From: Anthonomus grandis grandis
Taxonomy: Eukaryota; Arthropoda; Insecta; Coleoptera; Curculionidae
NCBI RefSeq assembly: GCF_022605725.1
Contig: NC_065551.1
Span: 13,640,001 to 13,704,000, forward strand
Direction: 5' to 3'
Length of the DNA stretch: 64,000 nucleotides
Positions 43,800-54,548 of this stretch are shown here, in pieces. Under the pieces are notes generated by a model, which was not told the origin of the DNA, made no database searches, and worked only from the letters and a program-made list of their open reading frames with translations. Both the position numbers and the translations under genes were made by a program. The stretch's first letter is position 1. Each line of letters begins with the position of its first letter.

Positions 43800-44005
43800 G
43801 AAGTGCCAACTCACACAAATGTCTGCTTCTGAATCCTGATTGGCCCTCATAATCAAATTCCATTATTTTCACCGCAGTCTTTTCATTGCCTTGATACAAC
43901 AGTCTCCAATATTTTGTCCACAGCAATAAGTTTATGGGACGAAGGTCATCTATTTCACAAGGTTTTGGAAAATTTTTGGAATAGGAACTATGATTCTATG
44001 ATTCT
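43800..44005 (-). pseudogene. LINE RT scrap
   Basis: On the minus strand: IPKI, then DDLRPINLL, then a segment ending GQSGFRSRHLCELALQY (43860-43800). DDLRPINLL..QSGFRSRH is the fingers region of LINE RTs. It abuts the TA flank of the neighbouring mariner-like element. Confidence 0.6.
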
Positions 44006-44028
44006 ATATTCTATGATTCTATGATTCG
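43988..44028. repeat. ATGATTCT minisatellite
   Basis: About five units of ATGATTCT/ATTCT (..CTATGATTCTATGATTCTAT..) lie at the junction between two LINE scraps. Confidence 0.8.
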
Positions 44029-44029
44029 A

Positions 44030-44803
44030 CAGCACTCTTTCCTTTCAGCCACACATTCAGGACATTATGTTAATCGGAGCTACAGAATGCTGGGTTTTGT
44101 CATTAGGAACGCACATAGCTTTAATAATATCTTTAGTCTTAAAATTTTGTATTTTTCTTATGTGAGATCAATACTGGAATATGCTTCTTCTGTGTGGTCA
44201 CCATTTTATATGAATCATATACATGAACTAGAAAATGTTCAGCGTAAATTCTTAAAGCTCCGTTCATATAAATGTGACGGAGTGTACCCAGAAATTGGTT
44301 TTTTCACATCAACGCCTACTAGAAAGGTACTTTAGTAGTCTTGAGGAGAGGCGAAAATCTGCTGATCTGAAATTTTTATTTAAAGTTCTTAATAATAAAA
44401 TTGATTCGCCAGACTTATTACGACATGTAAATCTTCATGTGCCCCGCATATCATCTAGAAATTCTTGACACATTTTACCTATCTAGACCTAGAACGAATA
44501 TTTGTAAATATTCTCCAATGCGTAGAGCATGTGGCACTTTTAATTCTGTTCAGGATCAATGTGACATATTCAACTGCAGTTTGTCCGAAATTAAAAGAGT
44601 ACGCTTTTCCTAGATAGTAGACATAAACAAAATTATTTTTTATTCAAGTATTGTATAATATTGTAGGAAACTATTGCTATTAATAATGTATTCTATTTTT
44701 TTCTCTAGTTTTGGATTGTAATTTGTATAATATTGTATTTTTTCCCCCCACTCAATAATTGGAATTTTTTCTGTGGAGTGGTGTAATTAAAATAAAATAA
44801 AAT
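44030..44803 (+). pseudogene. LINE K: RT C-terminal fragment with TAAAA tail
   Basis: NRSYRMLGFVIRNAHSFNNI, then LYFSYVRSILEYASSVWSPF, then LENVQRKFLKLRSYKCDGV and VYPEIGFF at 44021-44335. After a shift: ERYFSSLEERRKSADLKFLF and KVLNNKIDSPDLL (44274-44468). This is the region downstream of the RT palm in Jockey/CR1-type LINEs. The 3' end is AATTAAAATAAAATAAAATG. It is 5'-truncated. Confidence 0.75.
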
Positions 44804-45142
44804 GATGATTTTTTTTACTCGTCTGGAGTTTTAGGGTAAAAACACACGAGGCTGTTTGCAAGCGGTTTGCGCCGCGACGGTTGTCGCGCCGTGGTCGAGC
44901 TCGACGCCTCGTTTATGGGACTTGTGAGCTTTGAAACAGACGGCGCCGCCTAATCCCATAAAACGCGGCGTCCGTCGCGCGTTCCCCTGCTCGATACCAT
45001 GGGCCGCCGGCACGCCGCTTGGTTTTTATTGCTTTAGCGGCACTACCGCGGCACATCATTTACTTATCTTCTGTGTTGCAAACCACACGTAGGGCTTTTT
45101 GGTGCGTTTTTTTTGTGCAGTGTTGAAAATTGTTCATTTATT

Positions 45143-45324
45143 ATGGAAACCAGGGAATTCAACATAGAAAAATTAATTACTGAGGTTCAATTGAGGCCAG
45201 CGATTTGGGATATGCGTGATGATAATTATTCAAACAGAATAAAAAAAAACAGGTATGGGAAGAAGTTACTACAGAATTTCTAAGCGCAGCTGCTTCTGTT
45301 GAGGAAAAAAAAATTTATAAGTAT
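45143..45324 (+). pseudogene. MADF-like domain N-terminus (Harbinger partner gene)
   Basis: Reads METREFNIEKLITEVQLRPA, then IWDMRDDNYSNRIKKN. After a one-base shift it continues VWEEVTTEFLSAAASVEEKK then IYK, up to a GTATGT donor-like site. The pattern LI..V..RP.IWD..D..Y..R......W..V is the MADF signature. The rest of the gene is deleted. Confidence 0.75.
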
Positions 45325-45389
45325 GTACATATTATATGCTATAAGTAGGTACGTTTATTTTAATAATAATGATATAATATACATATAGT

Positions 45390-45654
45390 TTATATTGATT
45401 CGTTTTGCCACTCTAGTGGATAAATATTAACAAAATAATTTGCAAATTTATCTCGGCCATTTAATGCTCTTGGATTCCCTCTGCTAAATGACTCAACTGT
45501 TAAATCGTCATGCGTTGTTCCTGCTTCAATGTCATCGCTACGGTTTCCATCTCTGACTCTTACAAAATTATGAAGAACACAACAGGCTTTAATTATGTCT
45601 TCAGCTAGATGCCGCTAACAAAAATAAAAAATCATCTTCACTGTCGGAGTCCAT
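45390..45654 (-). pseudogene. Harbinger transposase: start fused to C-terminus
   Basis: Starts MDSDSEDDFLFLLAASS at 45654. After a frameshifted deletion joint it continues AEDIIKACCVLHNFVRVRDG, then HDDLTVESFSRGNPRALNGR, then DKFANYFVNIYPLEWQN. The block KACCVLHNFVR with DKFANYFV is the standard C-terminus of Harbinger transposases. The catalytic core has been lost between the two halves. Confidence 0.8.
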
Positions 45655-45854
45655 TTTGCTCACGATAAATAAAAAACTGTGAACATACGCAAAGCTTGGC
45701 AACATCAAACTGGTCTTGTAATTTTTCGTGCCGCTCGTAGTTGCGAAAGCCGTCGCGTGTGTTTTAAGTCGAGCGGCGGTCCACCGGCCGCCGTCGCGGC
45801 GCAAACCGCTTGCAAACAGCCTCGTGTGTTTTTACCCTTATACATTTCCTTTTT

Positions 45855-46445
45855 AAAGGGTAACTAAAACAGTTTCATTTTCATATAAAATTTATTATTT
45901 TTCGTTAAAATAATAAATTTAGACTTTGTCTAATTTTACAAATTACAGGTACCATATTTTAAATAGGGCGCGCCCTATCTTTTGAAAATTTATATGTTTC
46001 TTTTGTTCTTAATTCTTGTTGACATAACAATTATCCTAGTGTGGTAATTATGTGATTTTAATGTTTGTTTAGACCCTGTTTAGGCACTTTCTCATGCATC
46101 TTAATGTAAGTATTTTTGTCTTCAACGTCCAATTGTTTATTTGTTAGTTAATTAAGCCTTTTTATCATTATTGTAGATGCCCTTTTTGTTTATTGTTAGT
46201 AATTTTAACCTTTGACCTTGCCAGAAGCACTGTGGCTTTTTATGTGTTGTGATGAAAACCCTCATTGTATGTAAGTTATTTTTAATACCTTTTTATTTCA
46301 ATACTTTTAATCTTTAGCTTATAGGTTTCCTCGGTTCTTTATAGATCCCTGATGATGGACATCTTATATGTCCGAAACATGTAGGATAGATGGTTTTTCT
46401 AATAAATTTAGTGGAGGATGACCGAAACTATTTTAGTTACCCTTT
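45855..46445. mobile_element. Short element with inverted ends and a hammerhead-like motif
   Basis: The ends AAAGGGTAACTAAAACAGTT (45855) and ..CTATTTTAGTTACCCTTTG (to about 46445) are inverted copies for about 24 bp. A weaker match continues inward (AAATTTATTA). No coding capacity. The hammerhead-like motif near the right end and the partial inverted arrangement suggest a remnant of Penelope-type pseudo-LTRs, but a MITE is an alternative. Confidence 0.5.
46345..46387 (+). ncRNA. Hammerhead-ribozyme-like motif (plus strand)
   Basis: Order of parts: ATCC (46345-46348), CTGATGA (46349-46355), one extra T, GGACAT, loop CTTAT, ATGTCC (46357-46373), GAAA (46374-46377), C-AT-GT, A, GGAT (46384-46387). 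This gives stem I ATCC/GGAT (4 bp), stem II of 6 bp, a two-base-pair stem III (AC/GU) and a GUA cleavage triplet. The core boxes match the hammerhead consensus except for the U bulge before stem II. Minimal hammerheads of this kind are known in Penelope-like elements. Confidence 0.6.
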
Positions 46446-47529
46446 GACATATTAACTCCACTGCAAGTATGGACTACTTCTTCAATTTCCTTTTTATATT
46501 TTTTAAGTCTCGAAAAATATAAAGAGTAGTTGCACAAAAAAATTCAAATTTCCTTTACACAAATCTATTTTTACCCAACTGTGTATTTTGATGTAGTTTC
46601 GTAAATTGTGCATTTAAGCAATTAATGCAAAGTAAATTTAACTTATAGAACCAAATAAATTGAAAAATATTTGTACCAATTAAATAGTTTTCCTTATTTA
46701 CACTTTCTCTACTTCGACAAATGTCTTTAAATAATATTGAGACACACATGTCATAAAAAAAACGAATATTGCTTCAATAATAATGTTTATTGAGACTACA
46801 GGTATAAAAATAAAACAAAGCTGTAAGATTTTATGTAAACAGAAATATGTTATTTAATTATGTTAATAATAAAAATATAAGACTTCAATATTGTAATACA
46901 ATATATAACATATACCACTATTAACTTATAATACATGTTCTGTTTTTATTCCAAAGACTGGAATAAATAAGTAATTAGTTCAATGTAAAAAGTGAAAAAC
47001 CCTAAATCCTATTAAAATGTTCAATTATAATATCTTACATATCAATATGATAATAAGTGCAATTAAAAAGCTAATAGTATTATATTAAAATTTTTCTTCA
47101 GTTAAACATAGAAAAACTATTAGGTGAAATGTAGTTTAATAATTTGAAATAAAATAGTGATATGTAAAATAAAACCTAAAATTCTATAAAATTAATTAAC
47201 TTATAGAAACAAAAGATAATTGCTACAATAATGCGAGTAAATATGTATACTACTAACATAAACTCTAAAAATCAAAAAAATAATATAAAATATAGGGGAA
47301 AGTAGCCTAATACCGCATAGATTCCTAACGTAGAACGTTGAATGTCTAGAATAAGCCTAGCTGCAAACCATAGGCGAGGTTGTTTGAGTTCACCATCTCT
47401 CAGACAATGATGTCGACGTTCGAACTTTTCATACAATATATATTTTTCCGCTGAATATTTTTTTAATGTGTTGTATTTTGTAACAGGTAAAAAATTTACT
47501 TTTTAAAAGTTTCGTTTATTTGCTAACTA
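46446..47529. other. AT-rich stretch with no recognised gene
   Basis: Very AT-rich, with many short A/T runs and no coding signal or paired repeats that I can see. Confidence 0.45.
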
Positions 47530-47860
47530 ATGGAAAGGTGTACAAAACGACATAGTGGGGTAAAATGACATACTTATTATATGTAACTTGCTAACGTCGT
47601 AAGAATATATGCGTTGATTGAATATTTGGAAAGATACGCAATCCTGTGTTAAAAAGTGTACCCGGTCGACTATCGGATTGCCGTTCAGTTTCGTGCACCG
47701 TGTGGTGCTGCCGCAAAGCGTCAAATCTAGGAACGATTTATTTTAGCTGCGTGGACCTGGCTTTTGGCTTCTTTGAGTCAGGTTTTCAACGACGATGGAA
47801 TCTCCGGTTACGCGGCCGTGTTGGATATTTTTTTAAGATATGGGATGATGCTGAAAAACA

Positions 47861-49507
47861 ATGTCAAGTAAATTAAATTGTAATAAAAAAAATAAGTTTT
47901 CCCGCCTAAATTGTACCACTATGTTTTTAACGCCTATTACTGAGGATGAAGTTCTAAAAAATATAAATGCTCTAAAAAACTATTCTGCACCGGGGTTAGA
48001 TGGATTAAAGAGTACCTTACTTAAGCAAATACGGAATAATATTGCAAAACCCTTGACCCATGTTTTTAATTGTATTATTTTAACAGGAATAATTCCGAAT
48101 GAATTGAAGAAGTCAGTGGTTGTTCCGATATATAAGGGAAATGACGTGTGTTCTCCAGGCAACTATCGCCCAATATCACTTATTAGTAATATAGCAAAAA
48201 TACTTGAAGCTTGTATACGCATTAGGTTTTCAAAACACTTACAGAAAAACAACATTTTATCTCCCAACCAATATGGTTTTAGAGAGGGTAAGTCAACTGA
48301 AGAGGCACTATTTGAGGTAACAAATCATATTTGTAAAACTATTGAAAAAAATCAAAAACCGTTAGCTATATTTTTAGATTTGGCTAAAGCCTTCGACTCG
48401 GTATCACACGATATTCTACTTGATAAATTAGACGACTACGGGATAAGGGGATTAAGCTGGACTCTTATAAAAAATTATCTTACTGAAAGAAAGCAATGTG
48501 TTAGGGTGGAGGATGAGTATAGTGTTTTTGAAACAATAAATTGTGGTGTTCCACAAGGTACTGTACTGGGGCCTCTTCTATTCACCCTCTACATCAATGA
48601 ACTTCTTTTTCTTAGTACATCTGGAAAACTTGTATCATACGCGGACGACACTGTTTTGTTGGTAAAGGGTGATAACTGGGCGAATGCTGTGGAGAGAGCA
48701 ACTTCAGATTTTGCAATGGTTCGTCGGTGGCTGGAAGAAAATCGTTTAGCAGTAAATATTGAAAAAACAAAATTTATGAGTTTTAGCATTCTCGATAACC
48801 ATCAAATTAATACAGATGTACTAAAAATACACACATATCAGTGCATATTAAAGGAGAAGCCATGTGCTTGCATGGAAACCTTAAGTAGGACTCCATGTAT
48901 AAAGTATTTGGGTATTTTTATCGATCAAAATATTAAATGGGAAAAACATATAGAAAGTATTAATATAAAAATTCGTAAACTAATTTTTAAATTTTATCAT
49001 CTTAGAAATTGTATGCCTCTCCACATTTTAAAAATGTTATATACATCCTTGGCTGAATCAGTCATTAGATATGGAATATCAATATGGGGAGGATCATTTG
49101 CCAGTACCATAAATATTTTAAACATTACTCAAAAATACCTTTTACGAGTAATTTTAAGAAAACATCCCAGATACTCCTCAAACCGTTTATACCAAGAAGC
49201 GCGCGTTTTTACAATACAGCAAATGTATGCTAAGTCAGTGCTAATGTTTGTCTATAAATATCCTGATTTGCGGCGACCGATAGAGAACTTGGGTTGCTAT
49301 ACTAGAAGCCAAGCAGTGCATTCTGTTAGTGTGCCTTTTCTGACAAGAGCGACTACTCAAAGGTTTTTAACATACCTTGGCCCAAAATTTTTTAACCTTC
49401 TTCCAAGTAGTATTAGAGAAGTTCGAAATATACATATGTTTGGTAGAGAAATAAATAGGTTGCTTCATGAAAACTTTGAAGTTTTTGCTACGGTGTTGCG
49501 TAGATAA
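47861..49507 (+). CDS. LINE G reverse transcriptase (partial ORF2, 548 aa)
   Basis: RT domain in one open frame. LTPITEDEVLKNINALKNYS and APGLDGLKSTLLKQI precede the fingers. Then SPGNYRPISLISNIAKILEA, NQYGFREGKSTEEALFEV, IFLDLAKAFDSVSHDILLDK, CGVPQGTVLGPLLFTLYINE and SYADDTVLLVKG (YADD near 48638). The thumb includes YLGIFIDQNIKWEKHIESIN. It ends FATVLRR-stop. The endonuclease and ORF1 are absent, so it cannot be autonomous, but the frame has no interruption, suggesting a fairly recent insertion. Confidence 0.9.
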   Translation: MSSKLNCNKKNKFSRLNCTTMFLTPITEDEVLKNINALKNYSAPGLDGLKSTLLKQIRNNIAKPLTHVFNCIILTGIIPNELKKSVVVPIYKGNDVCSPGNYRPISLISNIAKILEACIRIRFSKHLQKNNILSPNQYGFREGKSTEEALFEVTNHICKTIEKNQKPLAIFLDLAKAFDSVSHDILLDKLDDYGIRGLSWTLIKNYLTERKQCVRVEDEYSVFETINCGVPQGTVLGPLLFTLYINELLFLSTSGKLVSYADDTVLLVKGDNWANAVERATSDFAMVRRWLEENRLAVNIEKTKFMSFSILDNHQINTDVLKIHTYQCILKEKPCACMETLSRTPCIKYLGIFIDQNIKWEKHIESINIKIRKLIFKFYHLRNCMPLHILKMLYTSLAESVIRYGISIWGGSFASTINILNITQKYLLRVILRKHPRYSSNRLYQEARVFTIQQMYAKSVLMFVYKYPDLRRPIENLGCYTRSQAVHSVSVPFLTRATTQRFLTYLGPKFFNLLPSSIREVRNIHMFGREINRLLHENFEVFATVLRR

Positions 49508-49860
49508 TTATTTATTTGCAAATTAAATATAGGGTATATGCAGCTTTATCAGTATATTTGTGGTTAAGATCTGTTATTCTGACTAGGGCGATTTAAATCA
49601 TTAGTTCATTTAATCATTATTTTGGTTTATTCTTTGGTTTTAATATAGTTAGTATATAGTATAATATAGTATATAGTATATTGGTATATTTGGTATATAG
49701 TATATAACTTTAAGTGAATTGTGAATTATATATATTATCTTCTTAATTACTTTTGTTTTGTACACACACAGATTCTAATCTAGGTGTACATCTATTTATA
49801 CTTTTGTGAGTTTTGTAAAATTATTGTAAATTATTGTAAATAAATTTGATTTGATTTGAA
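47861..49860 (+). mobile_element. LINE G, 5'-truncated, TTTGA-repeat tail
   Basis: Plus-strand LINE with only the RT half of ORF2 kept. The 3' end reads TGTAAATAAATTTGATTTGATTTG at about 49840-49862. The 5' junction lies at or before 47861; an unassigned stretch 47640-47860 precedes it. It belongs to a different family from LINE C or D, judging by RT motifs and tail. Confidence 0.85.
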
Positions 49861-49919
49861 ATTTGAATGCTGCCAACTATGTTTTTATTTTTTTTTTTTG
49901 AACATACAACACAGTGTCA

Positions 49920-51972
49920 TTTATGTAGTGGTCAAGTGATAAGTGATATACTTAAGGGTGGAGGCATATTGAAATTTCTTTAAAGTTAAATTTTATAAAC
50001 AAATAATTACTTACCAAAATATGTTTTTGAGACAAAAATTAATACAAAAATATATATAAAAAGCTATTTTTACAAAATTACCAAAAAAGTTTAATACAAG
50101 TTATAATTCCAACAAACATTATGTTTCCTTCATTTTGTGTTCAAGAGGGTCAAGTTTTTAAATAAAAAGCCCGTTGCACTTAATTAACTAAAAACTAATA
50201 AGTATTCAAAAAATATGTGGAACAAATTTTAAGATATAAGTAGGTTTCACGTAAATATTATAAAGAATAATTTAAATAATTCATAAGACTTAATACCGAT
50301 GGTAATATAACTTCTTGATCAATAATTTTTTGTAAAAAGTAACCCATTTTGTCATGTGATTCAATATCTGAAAAATTGTGCAGCCTAGTGAGATCTGTAA
50401 AGTAAGGGGTTGTGAGTGAGGATGTTAATAGAAATAGAAAATAGGCCACATTTTAAGTTTTAAGCGACACAGGAAAATTCTCAATTACCAGTTGTTACAA
50501 CTATACTTAAAACTATAAAAAGATACCTAGTAACAAAAAAAAACATTTTGTTTAAAGACCCCGCATCACGGTTATACAGGACGTCAATAGAGGTGGTCAA
50601 TTAGAGGAAAGTTGAGCAATATAGTGTCCTTTTATAATAAAATCTAAATACTTTATAAAATCTAAATTTGGCAAAATCATTTTATTTTTTTTCTGGCGTT
50701 ATTTCAAAATATATGACAAAAGTATTTATTAAATGAATAAATTATTGTGACCACTTTTTCTCGCCTATATGATGACACCTTTAAATTTAAAATACGACGT
50801 TCTGTCTTTAAAGAGCCATCATCAACTTTGTTTTTCTTTGTCGGCGCTATATTGACCATTTGCAGTTTAACGACGCGGGAATCTTTGGGCGCCCGGCCGT
50901 TTTGTTATTTTTTTAAGACAAGGGCGATGATGATAACAGCGCTTTTATTTATTTTGTTATTGCCGATATTTAAATGCGCTGTGATCTCGCATAAATAACT
51001 AGATAAATGTGGTGGTCAAGTAATGTATTGGAAGGTGCTATCTCTTACAACTTAAATTTTATTAACAAATAATAAATTACTTACCAAAATCCTTTTTTGA
51101 GACAAAAATAAATAAATAAAAACAAAAGAAAAATTCAATAAGCTTTTATTTATTAATTAGAAAATTAACAAAAATATTAAATAAAGGTGATGATATAGGT
51201 AGGTTTCACGTAAATATAAAGAGTAAATTAAATAATTAAAGATTTAATATCTATATACGATACTATAGTTTTTTAGAGTGAATAATTTATTGCAAAAAGT
51301 AGCCCGTAATGTGATTTTTGACAATACGGGTTTGTGAAACCAGCCAATATCTCAAAAACTGTGTAGGGTAGTGAGATCTGTGAAGTACACTTTTTTTGGA
51401 CAAAAATATTGAAAAATAGATACCTTTAACTGAAATTAATATAAAAATAAAATCGCAAAATTTAAAAGGTTTTGAATAAGGGTGTAACAACACTATAAAA
51501 TATAGAAAATAGGCCACATTTTAATTTGCAATACAGGCAAACACTTAATTACTAATTCTTAAAACTAGAAAAAGTTAATAAGAAAAAAAACAAATATTTT
51601 GTTTAACAGTATGAAGGGTCTCATCGCGATTATACAGGATGTCCAAAATAAGGATGAGCAGTAAATGGTTTAATTAGGCGAAAGTTGCGCAATATAAATG
51701 CAATGATTGAATAAATGCAATCTAAAAATTGGAAAAATGCCAAATACTTCCTAATATTCAGGAAAAAGGTGAAATTTGGCAAAATGGTTTTTTTATTTTT
51801 TTCTGGCGTTATTTGAAAATATAAAATAAAATCATTTATACATTGTTGTAAACACTTTCTCTCATTTACAAGTTAACATCTTTAACTTTTAAATACGACG
51901 TTCCTTCTTTAGAGAGTCATAATCAACTTTGTTTCTTCTTGTCGACGCCATGTTGGCCACTTGCAGTTTTGA
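49920..51972. repeat. Imperfect tandem duplication of about 1 kb
   Basis: Unit 1 (about 49920-50990) and unit 2 (about 51003-51972) share, in the same order, TGGTCAAGT, ATAATTACTTACCAAAAT, TTTGAGACAAAAAT, AGGTAGGTTTCACGTAAATAT, GTGAGATCTGT, AAAATAGGCCACATTTTAA, CGGTTATACAGGA/CGATTATACAGGA, TTTCTGGCGTTATTT and AATACGACGTTC. The later part resembles the TIR of the DD41D element at 26467 (CAGGGTGTCCAAGATAAGGA against CAGGATGTCCAAAATAAGGA), so the unit probably contains an old relative of that TIR. Confidence 0.75.
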
Positions 51973-52074
51973 ATAACCCTTTTAATTACTTTATCAACGA
52001 GGTAATTTCTAGCTAGTAGTTGGAATCATCCCTATTAAATATTATATACCTCTCTCTCTTTTAAATACAATTTC

Positions 52075-53560
52075 GAATTTCAAAAAATTCAAAACATACT
52101 TTATTCATAAATACATGGTACCTACTTGTTGACATGGTACTTTTATGATATAAAATAGGCACATTAATCGACATATTACTAACACATAATTTAAAAACAA
52201 TACACAATAGTGGGTTCAACATACTAGTATAAACACAAAATGTATTTTCAATTTCAAAGCAAGACGACTTAAAATTTTTTTAGAGTAACATCACAAATTC
52301 TAACCTTTACATCTTTACTAAAAACTAATTATATACTATTGGCCTATTCCTAACTATCTTCAAAAAATTCTAATGCTATAAAAATATTTGCTTTTAAGAA
52401 GTTTCGTTAAGGACTTTTTAAAGCGAGGAGACTTTTATGACATTTGGAAAATGATTAAAAATTTTTATGCTCAAGTAAATAAGAGAATTCTTAGTTCACT
52501 TTTCGGGATGGGCATTGGAATATTGTATTTTTTTCTGATATTATAATGTTTTAAGGAGCCATTATTTTGAAGATACAATTTATATTTTTTGTATATTAGT
52601 CAAGCAGACTCAACAATAAACAAGCAACACAAGGAAAGTATCTTTAAATAGGGGTCTGCATGTCCTGTGGAGATTTATGACACATATATTTAATGGCTTG
52701 TTTTTTAAAAACAAACATCGAGTCAAAAAGCCGTTTACTAATGCAACTCCAAAATGTTATTCCATACTGTAGGTATTTTTGTATGAAAGTAAGTTCCAAC
52801 TTTCGACAAAAAAATATCAATCTCAGTTCATTTAAAACCATTCTAACAGCATAACATCGTCTAGCCAGTTTTTGCCTCCTGACATATCTCCATAAAACTT
52901 AGGTTTATGATCGATAACAATTCCAAGAAATCTGTTAAAATTATTCACTTCCAATTCTTTGTTGTGAATCATGAACTGCTCTGAGCATAAAAACTTAACA
53001 ATTTAGTCTTATCTATGTTTAAAGACATCAAATTAGCATCAAACCACTGTTTAATCATTAATAAATCTTTAGAAATTGTGCTAGGTTAATGTGCTTTTAT
53101 TATTGTCCATAAGATAGTGGTGTCATCTGCAAAAATAGTGAAGAATCCTCTTATCTGGAGAGACCCCAGGTCATTTATATACAATAGAAATAAAATAGGA
53201 CCGAGAAACGAACCCTGCTTACTACACAAAGTTCAGACAAACTGCCATTTGGCCAAACAAACTTTTTTCTGTCTAACAAAACAAAATTTTAACCATTCTA
53301 GAGCAACTCCCCTAAACCCATATCTAGAAAGCTTACCGAGCAATATTCCATGGTTGACACAGTCAAAGTGTTTAGAGAAGTCGCAGAATACTGCTGCAGC
53401 AAAGTGACCTTCTTCAAGCTCAAATATAATCTCTCCAGGAATGAAAACATTACTCGACATTCATTTAATATGTTATTTTTTTTAATTAGGAAAGCTACCA
53501 TTCGTACTATAACCAGTTTCTCAATAACTTTAAAGGCTTTTTAGGCTTTATTTTTATCTT
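52075..53560 (-). pseudogene. LINE H: RT and C-terminal fragment
   Basis: Minus strand. AAAVFCDFSKHFDCVNHGIL then LGKLSRYGFRGVALEWLKF (53400-53300), then LGPILFLLYINDLGSLQIRG and an FADDTTI box (near 53140) after shifts, then YLQYGITFW and SMFVFKKQAIKYMCHKSP (near 52760-52670). The 3' end near 52075-52090 contains AATAAAGTATGTTTTGAATT. 5'-truncated and degenerate. Confidence 0.75.
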
Positions 53561-54548
53561 TTTCATGAATGAATTTCATCATGAAAACAATTATTGAAAA
53601 TACTTAAAACACTAAAGACCATAAACATAATATATTGATTTAAAATTTTCTTAAAGTAAAAAAAAGAAAAAGAGAAAATGGCTCTCATAGACATGAAGAG
53701 ACAGTATTTTTAAGAGTTCGGATTGATTTTTATAGATAAAATAGATAATTTTCTGTGAGGTTTATAATTAGATTTTTTTAAAGATTTTCTAATAAGATTT
53801 TGAGATTCCCATATTAGGTTGTTATAAATCAAAGTCTTAATTAATATACGCACACTGATTAATTTTGCCTAAAGAAGCCATCGTCTCACAAACTAAACAC
53901 ATTTACATATATCTATCTATTTGTGATTATGATATCCAAGAAAAATTTTTAACAACTACCAAATTGCAATACGGCAAACACGAACCTGTGCAAAAACTCT
54001 CCCACACGACTCGGATGATCGGCCGATTACTAATGAGAAGCGACGGACGAAATTATTTTCGCGCATACTGGAGAGAATCGCCATCTATTTTTCACGCATA
54101 TTTGCGGTCACGTTTTAGCCCATAAGGTTGCGTATCTTCCCAAATATTCAATCAACGATATATGCATGCGCCGAATTAGATCATATATTATTTACCCAAC
54201 AGGTTCCAACCACTTCAGTTTGTCTCTGCTCACTAACGGAGGTGTACGCTCGATATTTCTAAATTTGTGGTGCAAAAATATTTTTCGCGCTTTGTTTAAT
54301 TTGGTTATAATACTAGACAACATTTCGCTAGGTAAGTTGTTTTATTTTAACTCATTATTTAAACTATTTTTTTTACATTTAGTAATAAGAGATTTACAAG
54401 AGAAATAAGGCAAATATTAGAAGAAAAATTTTTTTTTGTTTTCTCTAGTCGTGTAAAATGACATAGTGCGTTGTCGGCTAAAATGACATAGTATGTCATT
54501 TTGCCCGACTTATAGAAATAATTTTTTTATTTGTTATTGCAGATTGTC
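53561..54548 (+). promoter_or_regulatory. Probable 5' leader and intron of the pogo-like transposase gene
   Basis: No coding sequence recognised. A donor CGCTAG|GTAAGT lies at about 54331-54336 and an acceptor TTATTGCAG ends at 54540, just before ATG 54549, so a leader exon and a 200 bp intron are plausible. The intron contains tandem AAAATGACATAGT motifs (54455-54500). A segment at 54122-54165 is an inverted copy of 47600-47645 (GTTGATTGAATATTTGG). Confidence 0.45.

Larger units (their letters stand above)
44834..45837. mobile_element. PIF/Harbinger deletion derivative 2
   Basis: The 1004 bp element has inverted termini GGGTAAAAACACACGAGGCT.. that are perfect for about 50 bp, continuing into a GC-rich CGGTTTGCGCCGCGACGG block. 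It has a 3 bp duplication TTA (44831-44833, 45838-45840), as expected for PIF/Harbinger. It holds a MADF-like 5' gene end on the plus strand and a transposase start fused to its C-terminus on the minus strand. The CpG-rich ends contrast strongly with the AT-rich surroundings. Confidence 0.9.
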
